A DNA stretch of 64,000 nucleotides from Paenisporosarcina sp. OV554 (lineage in GTDB: Bacteria; Bacillota; Bacilli; Bacillales_A; Planococcaceae), in assembly GCF_003058165.1 (NCBI RefSeq), contig NZ_QBUC01000011.1:50207-114206 (forward strand). The letters run 5' to 3'. This document shows, one piece after another, positions 1 to 7,894 of the stretch. Position 1 is the stretch's first letter, and each line of letters begins with the position of its first letter. Both the position numbers and the translations under genes were made by a program. The notes beneath the pieces were generated by a model. That model had not been told where the DNA came from. It saw only the letters and a list, made by a program, of their open reading frames with translations, and did no database searches.

Positions 1-126
1 GGCGACTATTAGAGGCAATCCGTTTTGTAAGTAGGAGCCTTACGAAAGTATCGGAAATAACATCAACTTATCTATCATATAATTTGTTAGACTAATGATT
101 TTGCATTCCATCGTTGGAGGAATTAC

Positions 127-1032
127 ATGAAAATAATGAAGTTTTTGATAATCCTTTTATTCATTTGTGGGTGTACCCCACAACAATCAAAACCACAACC
201 TCAAACTATTCCACCAACTCCTTTGCCAGAAAATGGTTTTCTGATCATAGGTCATCGTGGCGCTTCAGCTTATGCAGCAGGGCACACTCTGGCTGCTTAT
301 GAAATGGCTGTTCTAATGGGTGCGGACTATATTGAAATTGATTTACAAATGACCAAAGATGGAAAACTTGTTGCTTTACACGACTCGGTAGTCACGCTAC
401 ATAATGCTCAACAAGCTGTGGCTGATGTCACGTTTGACGAAATTCAACTTCTCTCACCTGGCAAAGAGTTCGATAAAAACCATTTATCATATACGTTACC
501 GAATTTTCTTGAGTTACGTATTGTTGATTTGTCGGAGATTCTTAATTACTTCGGGGACAGAGTCAATTACTACATTGAAATAAAATCGCCAAAAGTGTAT
601 CCGGGTATTGAAGAAGAACTGTTACGACAGCTACAGGAACATCAACTTCTTAATAGAGTTGACCCCATTCCAAAAGTGATTATCCAGTCCTTTAACACAA
701 AAAGCTTGCAAGAAATATTTGCTATGGAGCCATCCATTCCCTTAATTAAACTATATACCTTCGGCAAAAAAGCGCATCTTTCTAAAAAAGAACTTAAAGA
801 ACTGACCGAATATGCATCAGGCGTTGGCGTAAATGTTGAAGCGATTAATCGTAAATTCATCGATAAGATGCACAGCGAAAACTTGCTTGTTCATCCTTAT
901 ACCGTCAATGATGAAGAAACAATGCGTAGTCTTATGAACTATGACGTAAACGGCATTTTTACAGACCGACCTGATGTCGCACTTCGTGTGAGAAATGAGA
1001 AAAACAATACGGATATTGAATTGTATCCTTAA
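127..1032 (+). CDS. Glycerophosphodiester phosphodiesterase family lipoprotein
   Basis: Likely hydrolyses glycerophosphodiesters to glycerol-3-phosphate plus an alcohol on the outer face of the membrane. The N-terminus is a short hydrophobic segment ending in a lipobox with Cys16, followed by a Pro/Gln-rich linker. The GDPD fold is seen in GHRGAS (His43, Arg44), the metal-binding pair in YIEIDLQMTKDG (Glu70, Asp72), the catalytic-type His in VALHD (His85), and the C-terminal V-x-P-Y-T-V-N-D and G-I-F-T-D-R-P signatures. Length (301 aa) is normal. The start is ATG 127 with GGAGG six bases upstream. Oddity: the usual PENT/PEHT motif after HRG is replaced by AGHT, so the Glu that normally helps bind metal is absent; activity should not be taken for granted. 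It is monocistronic, with a strong terminator 50 bp downstream. Confidence 0.88.
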   Translation: MKIMKFLIILLFICGCTPQQSKPQPQTIPPTPLPENGFLIIGHRGASAYAAGHTLAAYEMAVLMGADYIEIDLQMTKDGKLVALHDSVVTLHNAQQAVADVTFDEIQLLSPGKEFDKNHLSYTLPNFLELRIVDLSEILNYFGDRVNYYIEIKSPKVYPGIEEELLRQLQEHQLLNRVDPIPKVIIQSFNTKSLQEIFAMEPSIPLIKLYTFGKKAHLSKKELKELTEYASGVGVNVEAINRKFIDKMHSENLLVHPYTVNDEETMRSLMNYDVNGIFTDRPDVALRVRNEKNNTDIELYP

Positions 1033-1083
1033 TGGTTTCCGGGTCGCTTAGGACCGCAAAACTTACTGCTCCACAACCTAAAG

Positions 1084-1120
1084 AAAGACGAGCTGTGACT
1101 AAGTCACAGCTCGTCTTTTG
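1084..1120 (+). terminator. Rho-independent terminator, also part of an interspersed repeat
   Basis: Perfect 17-bp arms, 1084-1100 and 1102-1118, centred on GTGACT/AGTCAC and ending in TTTT. The hairpin and its left flank recur near 40630-40715. Confidence 0.8.
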
Positions 1121-1427
1121 TATTGCAATCCAATCATGATTTAAGCACTTTTTTCTTAACCCACTTGGAGCTTCTACCCTCCCTAACGTTTCAATAACGC
1201 CTCAGTTAAGGGACAGTCATGTAAAACGATTTTAAAACACAAATGAAAAATTCACGTGAAATATGAAGATATGACTAACCATATCTTGGCTAGCGAGAAA
1301 GGATTGATGGCCGGGTTTTGGTTTATCTCTCAAACCCCTACCTGTTTCCAGTCGATTATGTCATGATTTTCCATTGCCCCATAAAGCTATTTCCCGATGG
1401 CAAAAACTTCTATGCGAATATAAGAAA

Positions 1428-1463
1428 GCACCGCCAATCGGATTGACAGTCGATTGGCGGTGC
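1428..1463 (-). terminator. Terminator of the TetR-family gene
   Basis: 13-bp perfect arms (1428-1440 and 1451-1463, GCACCGCCAATCG) with a T-rich tail on the minus strand, lying just past the regulator stop. The 300 bp to its left (about 1121-1427) shows no convincing gene. Confidence 0.7.
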
Positions 1464-1480
1464 TTCTATTTTCATTCACA

Positions 1481-2086
1481 TTACAAAAATCGGGAACTGT
1501 TCAATGGGTGTATAAGGAGGCGATTAACGTGCTTGACGATAATTGGAACGATTCGTTCTTTCGTCAGACGTTCCGGTGCAAACAGACAATGAATGGCCAG
1601 TCCATCTACCAGCGCATACAATGTTTCGATTTCTTCCTGGAAATCAATTCCCGGTTTCAATCTTCCGTTTGCTTCAAGCACAGGGAGGAGTTGCTGGAGT
1701 GCCTGCAAAATCCCATCATCCCCCTCGAATTTATGGCGGAACTGGACATTGGCGATGAAGTGGAACCAAACCGTCATTTCGAGGCGGGACTGGTCATCCA
1801 AAGGAATAATTTCCAAAAAGAAATGAACAAGCAACTCATCCATAGGCATGTCTTGTGCAAACTTCTTCTCAAGCCGTTCCGTCACTCTTTCTTTCACCAG
1901 CTCCATCGAATAACTCAACAGTTCTTCCTGAGAAGAAAAATAATGGCGCAAAGAGCCTAACGACAGATTGGCTTCCTCGGCAATCGATCGGACAGTTGTC
2001 CCTTCAATCCCTTTCTTCATAATCAATTCCCACGTGGCTTCTGCAATAATTTGTCTGCGTTCTTCGTGATTCACTTGTTTTGGCAT
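1481..2086 (-). CDS. TetR/AcrR-family transcriptional regulator
   Basis: Predicted one-component repressor: an N-terminal TetR helix-turn-helix (EERRQIIAEATWELI then GTTVRSIAEEANLSLGSLRHYF) and a C-terminal ligand-binding domain, about 201 aa in total. The start at ATG 2086 gives the usual MPKQ-type opening; an in-frame TTG at 2113 lies inside the promoter and is rejected. No Shine-Dalgarno is visible, and the transcription start predicted from the promoter coincides with the ATG, so the mRNA may be leaderless. It is divergent from the membrane protein gene at 2208 across about 120 bp of AT-rich DNA with inverted repeats, which suggests autorepression and control of that gene. The ligand is unknown. 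Confidence 0.85.
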   Translation of the reverse strand: MPKQVNHEERRQIIAEATWELIMKKGIEGTTVRSIAEEANLSLGSLRHYFSSQEELLSYSMELVKERVTERLEKKFAQDMPMDELLVHFFLEIIPLDDQSRLEMTVWFHFIANVQFRHKFEGDDGILQALQQLLPVLEANGRLKPGIDFQEEIETLYALVDGLAIHCLFAPERLTKERIVPIIVKHVNRLLIHPLNSSRFL

Positions 2087-2092
2087 AGGTTC

Positions 2093-2121
2093 ATTATAGC
2101 GACTAATATACAAGCATACAA
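2093..2121 (-). promoter_or_regulatory. Sigma-A promoter of the tetR gene
   Basis: Read on the minus strand: TTGTAT (2121-2116), a 17-bp spacer, then TATAAT (2098-2093). Six bases separate the -10 element from the ATG at 2086. Confidence 0.6.
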
Positions 2122-2135
2122 TCTAAATAGAACAC

Positions 2136-2177
2136 TTGTATTAAATAAAACACGGTGGTATATTTTAATTAATACAA
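2136..2177. promoter_or_regulatory. Candidate operator in the divergent tetR/membrane-protein intergenic region
   Basis: Nine-base inverted repeat TTGTATTAA (2136-2144) / TTAATACAA (2169-2177). A further CTTGTA/TACAAG pair (2135-2140, 2109-2114) overlaps the tetR promoter. Spacing is wider than a typical TetR site, so the exact operator is uncertain. Confidence 0.4.
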
Positions 2178-2207
2178 ACGTACTAAATAAAAAATGGAGG
2201 TGCACAC

Positions 2208-2753
2208 ATGAATGGAATTGCTTGGGCTATTGTCATCTGTGAAATTTTATTTTGGGTCTTCATTGTCAGTGGTCTTGCCGCTCGATATATAGGAAAAAGA
2301 GAAAAACTCGGTTTTGCCCTATTAGCAATGACACCTTTGGTTGATTTAGCTTTACTTGGATTGACAGGTTACGACTTATACAAGGGTTCGACTGCCACGA
2401 TGGCCCACGGAATTGCCGCTATCTACATCGGCGTTTCCATCGCTTACGGTAAATCGATGATTCGCTGGGCTGATGATCAGTTTTGTTTTTATATCCTCAA
2501 AACGAGGGAAAAGCCCGCCAAAAAGACGGGAATGGCTTTTGCTAAACAAGATTTCCTCAATTGGCTAAGACATCTTTTCGCCTTTATGATCGGCGCTGGT
2601 TTATTGTTTGTTTTAACAATATGGGTTGGAGATGCCGAAAGAACGGAAGCTTTCCAACAAATTCTTCGCGTATGGGCGCTTGTACTCGGCCTTGATTTGC
2701 TCATCACATTGAGCTACTTTATCTGGCCACGCCCAGCAAGACATACTACTTAA
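2208..2753 (+). CDS. Multi-pass membrane protein divergent from a TetR regulator
   Basis: 181-residue integral membrane protein of unknown function. About four to five hydrophobic segments are visible: residues 4-24 (AWAIVICEILFWVFIVSG), roughly 35-52, 65-83, 123-142 and 152-172. Basic loops (YIGKREK, KTREKPAKKTG) fit cytoplasmic faces. It starts at ATG 2208 with GGAGG at 2196-2200. Divergent placement from the TetR gene suggests it is that regulator's target, perhaps for export or membrane stress, but no transport motif is recognisable. A terminator follows at 2822. I cannot assign a family name with confidence. Confidence 0.75.
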   Translation: MNGIAWAIVICEILFWVFIVSGLAARYIGKREKLGFALLAMTPLVDLALLGLTGYDLYKGSTATMAHGIAAIYIGVSIAYGKSMIRWADDQFCFYILKTREKPAKKTGMAFAKQDFLNWLRHLFAFMIGAGLLFVLTIWVGDAERTEAFQQILRVWALVLGLDLLITLSYFIWPRPARHTT

Positions 2754-2821
2754 CTCTGGAAGTATTAAGACCATTGAGAACTAGGAATCGTACTGACGAG
2801 TATGATTCAACCTAAAAGATG

Positions 2822-2865
2822 AAAGAGACGTTCAATTAACCTCTAATTGAATGTCTCTTTTTTGT
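2822..2865 (+). terminator. Rho-independent terminator
   Basis: 17-bp arms (2822-2838, 2844-2860) with one G:U-type mismatch, five-base loop and a run of T. It ends the transcript from 2208. Confidence 0.75.
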
Positions 2866-3089
2866 TGATTTATCTAAGTTCACGAATGTCTTCTTACTTT
2901 TTAGGGTAATCGACCATTTATTGACTGATTTATTTTCACCAATAAAAAAGGTGTTTTTAGTGTCATCTTTTATCTACCGAGCATATAACTATTGAATGTG
3001 GTCAAAATTGAAATACAGTTTTCTTTAAATGGACATTTAATAAACTGATCATATTTGCAAGAAAAAATACTTTAGAAAAGGGTGAGTAC

Positions 3090-3281
3090 ATGATTAATCA
3101 TTTTGAAATGCAGAAAATAATCGAAGCGAAAAAAATGGAGATAGATCTCCGAATCCAACAACAGTCTTCTTATCGTCAAATAGATAAAAACAATGCAAAA
3201 TTGACTCTGTTTGAACTGTTCAAGAAAATTTTCAGCAATCGAAAAGATAGCAAAAAAGACGAATATTGTGAAAACTGCTAA
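3090..3281 (+). CDS. Small hydrophilic protein, unknown function
   Basis: 63 residues, highly charged and mostly helical in character (MINHFEMQKIIEAKKMEI at the start), with a Lys-rich C-terminus ending in EYCENC, a Cys-x-x-Cys pair. AAAGGGTGA lies seven bases before the ATG, a good ribosome site, which is the main reason to believe it. No family is recognised. It converges on the decayed symporter copy; an imperfect GTGAC/GTCAC hairpin lies just past the stop at 3303-3325. Confidence 0.5.
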   Translation: MINHFEMQKIIEAKKMEIDLRIQQQSSYRQIDKNNAKLTLFELFKKIFSNRKDSKKDEYCENC

Positions 3282-3336
3282 AAGCGAAAGGATGACAAAG
3301 GAGGAAAGTGACCAAGTCACTTCCCTCCTCTTATTG

Positions 3337-3783
3337 TTTAGTAAATAGTTGATCCATGATTGGATTGGATTTATTTTTTGCCTTATTAACGAATATAGGA
3401 CAATCTACGCGATGATGTTTGCCGTCAGTCCCCAGAACCCTTCATAAATCCCGAATGAATTTCCTGTTGCGTACACAGCAAATGTTACAGAAAGCCCAAC
3501 AAGCAATCCAATTATGGTTGCTTCAATTGGTTTTGGTTTCTCTAGAACATACTAAAGACCACGGCTGGGAACATTTGAACCATACCAGATACTCCTAGAA
3601 GTTGAAGAGAAACTAGTGCTGTTGGGAAAATAATGCCGAAGATTAATGCTAGTCCAATAACGACAAATACCATTGAACGAGTAATCATCGTTAATTTTGC
3701 AAGAGTTACTTTTGGATCAATAAAATCACGGTAAATATTATTCGCAAAGAGATTTGAAAACACCAATTGCTATGATTGAACAA
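3337..3783 (-). pseudogene. Decayed C-terminal copy of an SSS-family sodium:solute symporter
   Basis: The minus strand carries a frameshifted remnant matching the last third of the intact permease at 7895-9385: the same tail around KQ..NQLSHIMDQLFTK, the GNSFGIYEGFWG segment, and LQLLGVSGMVQ. One block stays open at 3542-3766, but stops and small indels break the rest and the N-terminal two thirds are missing. The match ends abruptly at about 3783, eleven bases from the yqhG stop, so a duplication or recombination joined the fragment directly to yqhG. Confidence 0.8.
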
Positions 3784-3793
3784 GGAAGCCATT

Positions 3794-4576
3794 TCATTTC
3801 AAATAAAACAATCCACCATTTATGATTTCAATTTTAATTCTTGCTTCGTATTGTTGGTCCATTGCTTCTTTTTCCATATCGTAGCATTCTGGCTTGTTTT
3901 CTACCCCTTCGTAGAAGTATTCTAATACTTCTCGATCCTTTTTCCATCTCATTTTTGCTTCGTCAGCCCATGTGTGATCATCTCGTTGTATGATATTTTC
4001 GATTGCCCCATCTAACCGTTCCAGGGCACGAAGGGGCTTTATTATATACGTTATATTAAACGCATCTTTTGACATGGTTGAATCCAAATCCACGCCACTT
4101 ATCCATTCCTGAAAACTGTCTATCATATTCCCTGTAATTAAGTTTATGCCTAAAGAATGAAACATCTCTTTCGTTTGATCGCTGTAATACGATACTTTAT
4201 AATTCACGCCTAACCAAGGGGTTAAAATGGTTTTAGTTTTGGGATTATCTAATACCCTTTCATACATTTGCACATAAGAACCAAGCTTTTTAGTTGTTTG
4301 AAACAATTGATTGAGCCGAGGGGAACCAAAATGGACAACTTCCCCTTTAATCTCTTCTTCTAGCTGATTTTGATCGGTGATGAAGGTTAGTTTTGCTGGG
4401 TTTGGCACGCCATCTATATTTTCTAAGTATTTCCAATAGAATGGCCGGTTCATAATTTTTTTATCCATATCAATCGTTAATTGCACGGTCATATAATGGT
4501 CATTACCAATAATAATATCGCAATTGTTTTCTGTGAAAAACTTTTCTAAATAACCATGAATTTGTTGTGGATACAA
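3794..4576 (-). CDS. yqhG: YqhG family protein
   Basis: 260-residue protein matching the Bacillus YqhG family as I recall it (opening PQQIHGYLEKFF..N, then MTVQLTIDMDK, MNRPFYWKYLE, GVPNP, HFGSPRLNQLF). The biochemical role is unknown. No signal peptide or membrane segment is present; it looks cytosolic. It lies 36 bp downstream of the SNF2-type helicase gene on the same strand, the arrangement of B. subtilis yqhH-yqhG, so the two are probably co-transcribed. GGGAGG precedes the ATG by about nine bases. Its normal downstream sequence has been replaced by the symporter remnant. Confidence 0.85.
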   Translation of the reverse strand: MYPQQIHGYLEKFFTENNCDIIIGNDHYMTVQLTIDMDKKIMNRPFYWKYLENIDGVPNPAKLTFITDQNQLEEEIKGEVVHFGSPRLNQLFQTTKKLGSYVQMYERVLDNPKTKTILTPWLGVNYKVSYYSDQTKEMFHSLGINLITGNMIDSFQEWISGVDLDSTMSKDAFNITYIIKPLRALERLDGAIENIIQRDDHTWADEAKMRWKKDREVLEYFYEGVENKPECYDMEKEAMDQQYEARIKIEIINGGLFYLK

Positions 4577-4612
4577 TGTACATCCTCCCTAGAATGAGCT
4601 GCCACTTTTATC

Positions 4613-6145
4613 TCAAATGGTTTTTTTGAATGATGATAAAATATCGTCTAAGTCACCCACTACTTTTTCAAAGACATCAAGTTTCACATAGAGCAGATCC
4701 AATATATCTTCTTCGATGGTATTGTGAATAGCTAGATTGTATATATGAACGTCATGTTCTTGTCCTAACCGGTGGACACGTCCAATTCGTTGTTCTAACT
4801 TCATGGGATTCCAAGGTAAATCATAGTTTATGACATGGTGACAAAATTGCAAGTTAATTCCTTCGCCTCCGGATTCTGTCGCAATGAGGACTTGCGCTTG
4901 ATCCTTAAATAATTGCTTCATCCAGTCTCGTTTGTTTTTCTTGAATTTCCCGTTAAAGAGGACGCTTGTGATTCCTTTTGTATATAAGTACCACTGCAAA
5001 TAAGCTTGACTAGCTCGGTATTCGGTAAAGATGATGACCTTATCATTTGCCTCGGAAATAATTTCATAAGCCTTTTCCGCTTTCGAGTTTACTTCGAGTA
5101 CCATCAGCTTTTGAATAATTCCTTCAACATAATCAATCTCTTGTGGATCGGTGCATTTTTGTCGCATTTTATTTAAGGTCATATACGTAGCTTCTTTGCT
5201 ACTACACATTTCTTTTTGTAGAGTGATCATGGAGAAGGCACCCGAAAAAACAGGAGAAATATTTTTAAGTTCTAGAATCATTTCGTAGATTTCTTTTTCT
5301 TCTTGTGTAAAATGGATGGGAATAGTTTGAACGCGACGTTTTGTCCACTCAATACCTGTATCCTGCCTTCTATTTCTCACCATAACTTGATTCACCAGTT
5401 CTTTTAAAAAGTCGTCGTGTTCCACATTGTGTTTACTAGCGGAAAACGCAGATTGAAACGTCTCGTAGTTTCCAAGGTGACCCGGTTTAAGTAAGGAAAT
5501 GAGATAAAACAATTCAAACACATCGTTTTGAATGGGCGTTGCAGTTAACAATAGACAAAACTTTTTCTTTAAATTTTGAACAAACTCGTAGTTTTTAGTT
5601 TTATGATTTTTTAATTTATGTGCTTCATCAATGATGATTAAATCATAATTTTGTTCATATATGTTTTCTTTGTGTGGACTTCTTTTTGCCATATCCATAC
5701 TCATGACGACGATATTACAAGTGTTTAAATCGTAATTCTTTTTATATTGCATGGCTGGAATATAAAATTTTTGGTTCAGTTCTTCAATCCATTGATTGAC
5801 TAAAGAAGCTGGGACCAAAATTAACGCTTTTTTCACAAGGCCTCTGATTAGGTACTCTTTCAAAATCAAACCAGCTTCAATCGTTTTACCGAGTCCTACT
5901 TCGTCTGCAAGAATTGCTTTACCATTCATTCTTTCAATAACCGTCTGTGCCACTTCCAATTGATGTTGAAGAGGTGTCAGATTGGGTAGATATTTAGGCG
6001 ATTGAAGACCAGCAAAATCAGTAATCAAGCTGTTTTTCACTACTTCGTAACTCATATTGTATAATGTCCAATTATCCCAAGCTTCACGATTCTCCAATCG
6101 TTCTATAAAGCCTTCTTTCCACTCAGACGACTTTTCAATTATCAT
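4613..6145 (-). CDS. yqhH: SNF2-type DEAD/DEAH-box helicase, YqhH-like
   Basis: Superfamily 2 ATPase of the SNF2/RapA type, about 511 aa. Visible motifs: Q-like LTPLQHQ (58-62), Walker A DEVGLGKT (81-88), motif Ia LVPASLVNQW, Walker B DEAH (173-176), motif III LLTATPIQN (199-207), motif V GGEGINLQ and motif VI QRIGRVHRLGQ. It probably remodels or translocates on nucleic acid; the substrate is unknown. ATG 6145 was chosen because TGAGGTGA lies five bases upstream; longer in-frame starts (6151, 6190) have worse spacing. It forms a two-gene unit with yqhG. In B. subtilis the pair sits beside the glycine-cleavage operon, but no gcv genes or glycine riboswitch are visible here; repeats lie upstream instead. 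Confidence 0.88.
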   Translation of the reverse strand: MIIEKSSEWKEGFIERLENREAWDNWTLYNMSYEVVKNSLITDFAGLQSPKYLPNLTPLQHQLEVAQTVIERMNGKAILADEVGLGKTIEAGLILKEYLIRGLVKKALILVPASLVNQWIEELNQKFYIPAMQYKKNYDLNTCNIVVMSMDMAKRSPHKENIYEQNYDLIIIDEAHKLKNHKTKNYEFVQNLKKKFCLLLTATPIQNDVFELFYLISLLKPGHLGNYETFQSAFSASKHNVEHDDFLKELVNQVMVRNRRQDTGIEWTKRRVQTIPIHFTQEEKEIYEMILELKNISPVFSGAFSMITLQKEMCSSKEATYMTLNKMRQKCTDPQEIDYVEGIIQKLMVLEVNSKAEKAYEIISEANDKVIIFTEYRASQAYLQWYLYTKGITSVLFNGKFKKNKRDWMKQLFKDQAQVLIATESGGEGINLQFCHHVINYDLPWNPMKLEQRIGRVHRLGQEHDVHIYNLAIHNTIEEDILDLLYVKLDVFEKVVGDLDDILSSFKKTI

Positions 6146-6257
6146 AAACATCACCTCAGACAACTTTATCTTTCTTATAAGGTTGTCCAAAAAAGAAATT
6201 ACTATGTTTAATTAAGTGAATAAATATTATTCGCGAGCGGTTTCATTGAATTGCATG

Positions 6258-6356
6258 TCTATGCGCGCATTCGTGTCGTCTATGCGCGAATTTTTGTCGA
6301 CTATCAGCGGTTCTTTGTCGACTATGCGCGGTTTGGTCGCTTCTATTCGCGAAACT
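6258..6356. repeat. 21-bp tandem array upstream of the cupin gene
   Basis: Four full units (6258-6278, 6279-6299, 6300-6320, 6321-6341) plus a partial one, of the form [TA]CTATGCGCG..TTTTGTCG. There are no spacers, so it is not a CRISPR. The wider gap 6190-6870 holds no gene that I can support. Confidence 0.85.
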
Positions 6357-6373
6357 AAAAAACTACCATGATC

Positions 6374-6460
6374 ACTGGGTTCGCTGTAGTCTCAAGTTTA
6401 TAACTTCTGCTTATCTTACGAAAAAAACAAGCAGCGACTTAGTCACTGCTCATCTTTGAC
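6374..6460. repeat. About 85-bp direct repeat, copy 1 (with hairpin)
   Basis: GGTTCGCTGTAGTCTCAAG, then CTTATCTTACGAAAAAAAC, then a GACTTAGTC-centred hairpin at 6429-6452. It matches 7800-7885 in order, differing at scattered positions. Confidence 0.75.
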
Positions 6461-6870
6461 ACATTTCCGCAGAATTTTAGTAGTTCTTCTATTTCATTTA
6501 TGCGAGGCATTCCGGATTGAGTAACTATTTTTGTGATTGATATCAATGCAGCCTAACCTTTCGTTATAGTTTCCATTAATTAAATTTTATAACTAGATAC
6601 GTGATTTTTTACATCTAAATGTCCCTTTTTTACAACTAAATCGATAATGTTTGTTTCCTGATTGCTTTGAAAAAGCTGAACGATGAGATTTTGTCACTTC
6701 GCTAGGCTGATGCAGATTTCGGATTTTTAGTTGTATTAATTTCTAAGTGTAAATTTCCATTACTCATAAGAAAAAAGATAAAATGGCTCATCCTTAAATC
6801 AAAATCATACATATCCTGTATAAAATGTTCTAACCATGCACATTTGAAATGATTAAGAAAGGAAGTAATT

Positions 6871-7533
6871 ATGAGTTCATCATCTATGGATTACACTTTA
6901 CCAACAACGCAGTACACTTTTGATGTAAATAAAAGTACACTTTTCAAGAAAGATAATCAAAACTTTATTAATGTGCTAGGCATCAACCAATTAAACACAC
7001 TAGATAATGTATCATTACTTGATATTTTTCTTAGTGCTAGTAATGTTGTTGAGCCCCATTACCACCAAAATGCTGCAGAGTTAGTTTATTGTATTTCTGG
7101 AGCTGTTATTGTTTCAATACTGAACCCTTTTACAAAACAACTTCAAAATTATCCGATTACACCCGGACAGGTAGCAAACGTCCCCCAAGGTTGGTGGCAT
7201 TACGAAATTGCTACTGTCGATCACACACATATACTGGCTATTTTTAATGCTCCAACACCTGAGGTAATTCTGGGTTCAGATATTTTGAAATTTACACCTG
7301 CGAATATCATGGCGCACACCTATTGTATTGATGAAAATGTATGGAAAAAAGCAGTCGCTCCCGTTCAGCCATCAACATATATTGGTCCTCCTAAGGGCTG
7401 TGACGAAGCAAATGAAAGCATTTCATATGAGCATCCATATATAAATCATTACGACAACCAAAGCTATGCAACTCAACAATATAATCAGCAATACTATCAA
7501 AATCCACCTAATCCACAGCATTATAATTACTAA
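6871..7533 (+). CDS. Single cupin-domain protein with Gln/Tyr/Asn-rich tail
   Basis: 220 residues. The cupin core has motif 1 PHYHQNAAELVYCISG (His-x-His, Glu and Gly spaced as expected for metal binding) and motif 2 PGQVANVPQGWWHYEI with a third His. This resembles the half-barrel of the oxalate decarboxylase/auxin-binding class, but it is a single domain, so no reaction can be assigned. The last 40 residues are low-complexity (repeated QQY, NPP, YNY), like many spore-coat proteins; coat association is only an inference. AAAGGAAG lies five to six bases before ATG 6871. The gene is bracketed by near-identical noncoding repeats (6258-6460 and 7645-7885), which suggests acquisition or duplication by recombination. 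Confidence 0.75.
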   Translation: MSSSSMDYTLPTTQYTFDVNKSTLFKKDNQNFINVLGINQLNTLDNVSLLDIFLSASNVVEPHYHQNAAELVYCISGAVIVSILNPFTKQLQNYPITPGQVANVPQGWWHYEIATVDHTHILAIFNAPTPEVILGSDILKFTPANIMAHTYCIDENVWKKAVAPVQPSTYIGPPKGCDEANESISYEHPYINHYDNQSYATQQYNQQYYQNPPNPQHYNY

Positions 7534-7644
7534 AACGGGAGAGGCACACTGGAATCACGCACTTTATTCCAGCTGTATCGGTGGATTGACCCATGTAAGG
7601 AATCTTATATGCTAGCGCTTCTGCAAAATTCGTAACATAGACTT

Positions 7645-7739
7645 CCTACGAGCGGTTTCGTGTCGTCTATGCGCGCATTTTTGTCGTCTATGAGCGGAAT
7701 TTTGTCGACTATAAGCGGTTCTCTGTCGTCTATTCGCGT
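7645..7739. repeat. 21-bp tandem array downstream of the cupin gene
   Basis: Units 7645-7665, 7666-7686, 7687-7707, 7708-7728 and a partial one, same family as the array at 6258. A hairpin with GGACATCC/GGATGTCC arms (7754-7761, 7771-7778) follows. Confidence 0.85.
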
Positions 7740-7799
7740 TTAGCAAAAAAAGGGGACATCCAGCAAAGGGGGATGTCCTTAACAAATCAGCTTTTTTAT

Positions 7800-7885
7800 C
7801 TTGGGTTCACTGTATTCTCAAAGTTTATACTTTCTACTTATCTTTCGAAAAAAACGAACAGTGACTAATCACTGCTCGTTTCTTC
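7800..7885. repeat. About 85-bp direct repeat, copy 2
   Basis: GGGTTCACTGTATTCTCAAA, then CTTATCTTTCGAAAAAAAC, then the GTGACTAATCAC hairpin. It parallels 6374-6460. Confidence 0.75.
7848..7880 (-). terminator. Terminator of the SSS permease gene
   Basis: Twelve-base arms 7853-7864 / 7869-7880 (AACGAGCAGTGA on the minus strand) with a run of seven T after the stem on the minus strand. Confidence 0.75.
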
Positions 7886-7894
7886 CTACTGATC

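Noticed and set aside
1454..1960. Plus-strand frame opposite the TetR gene
   Set aside because: It is antisense to a well-conserved TetR protein and lacks a ribosome site.
6190..6870. Glycine riboswitch or gcv genes upstream of yqhH, as in B. subtilis
   Set aside because: Only repeats and a hairpin are found; no GGA-type aptamer pairs or gcv coding sequence.
6258..7739. 21-bp arrays as possible CRISPR repeats
   Set aside because: Units are directly contiguous with no spacers, and no cas genes are present.
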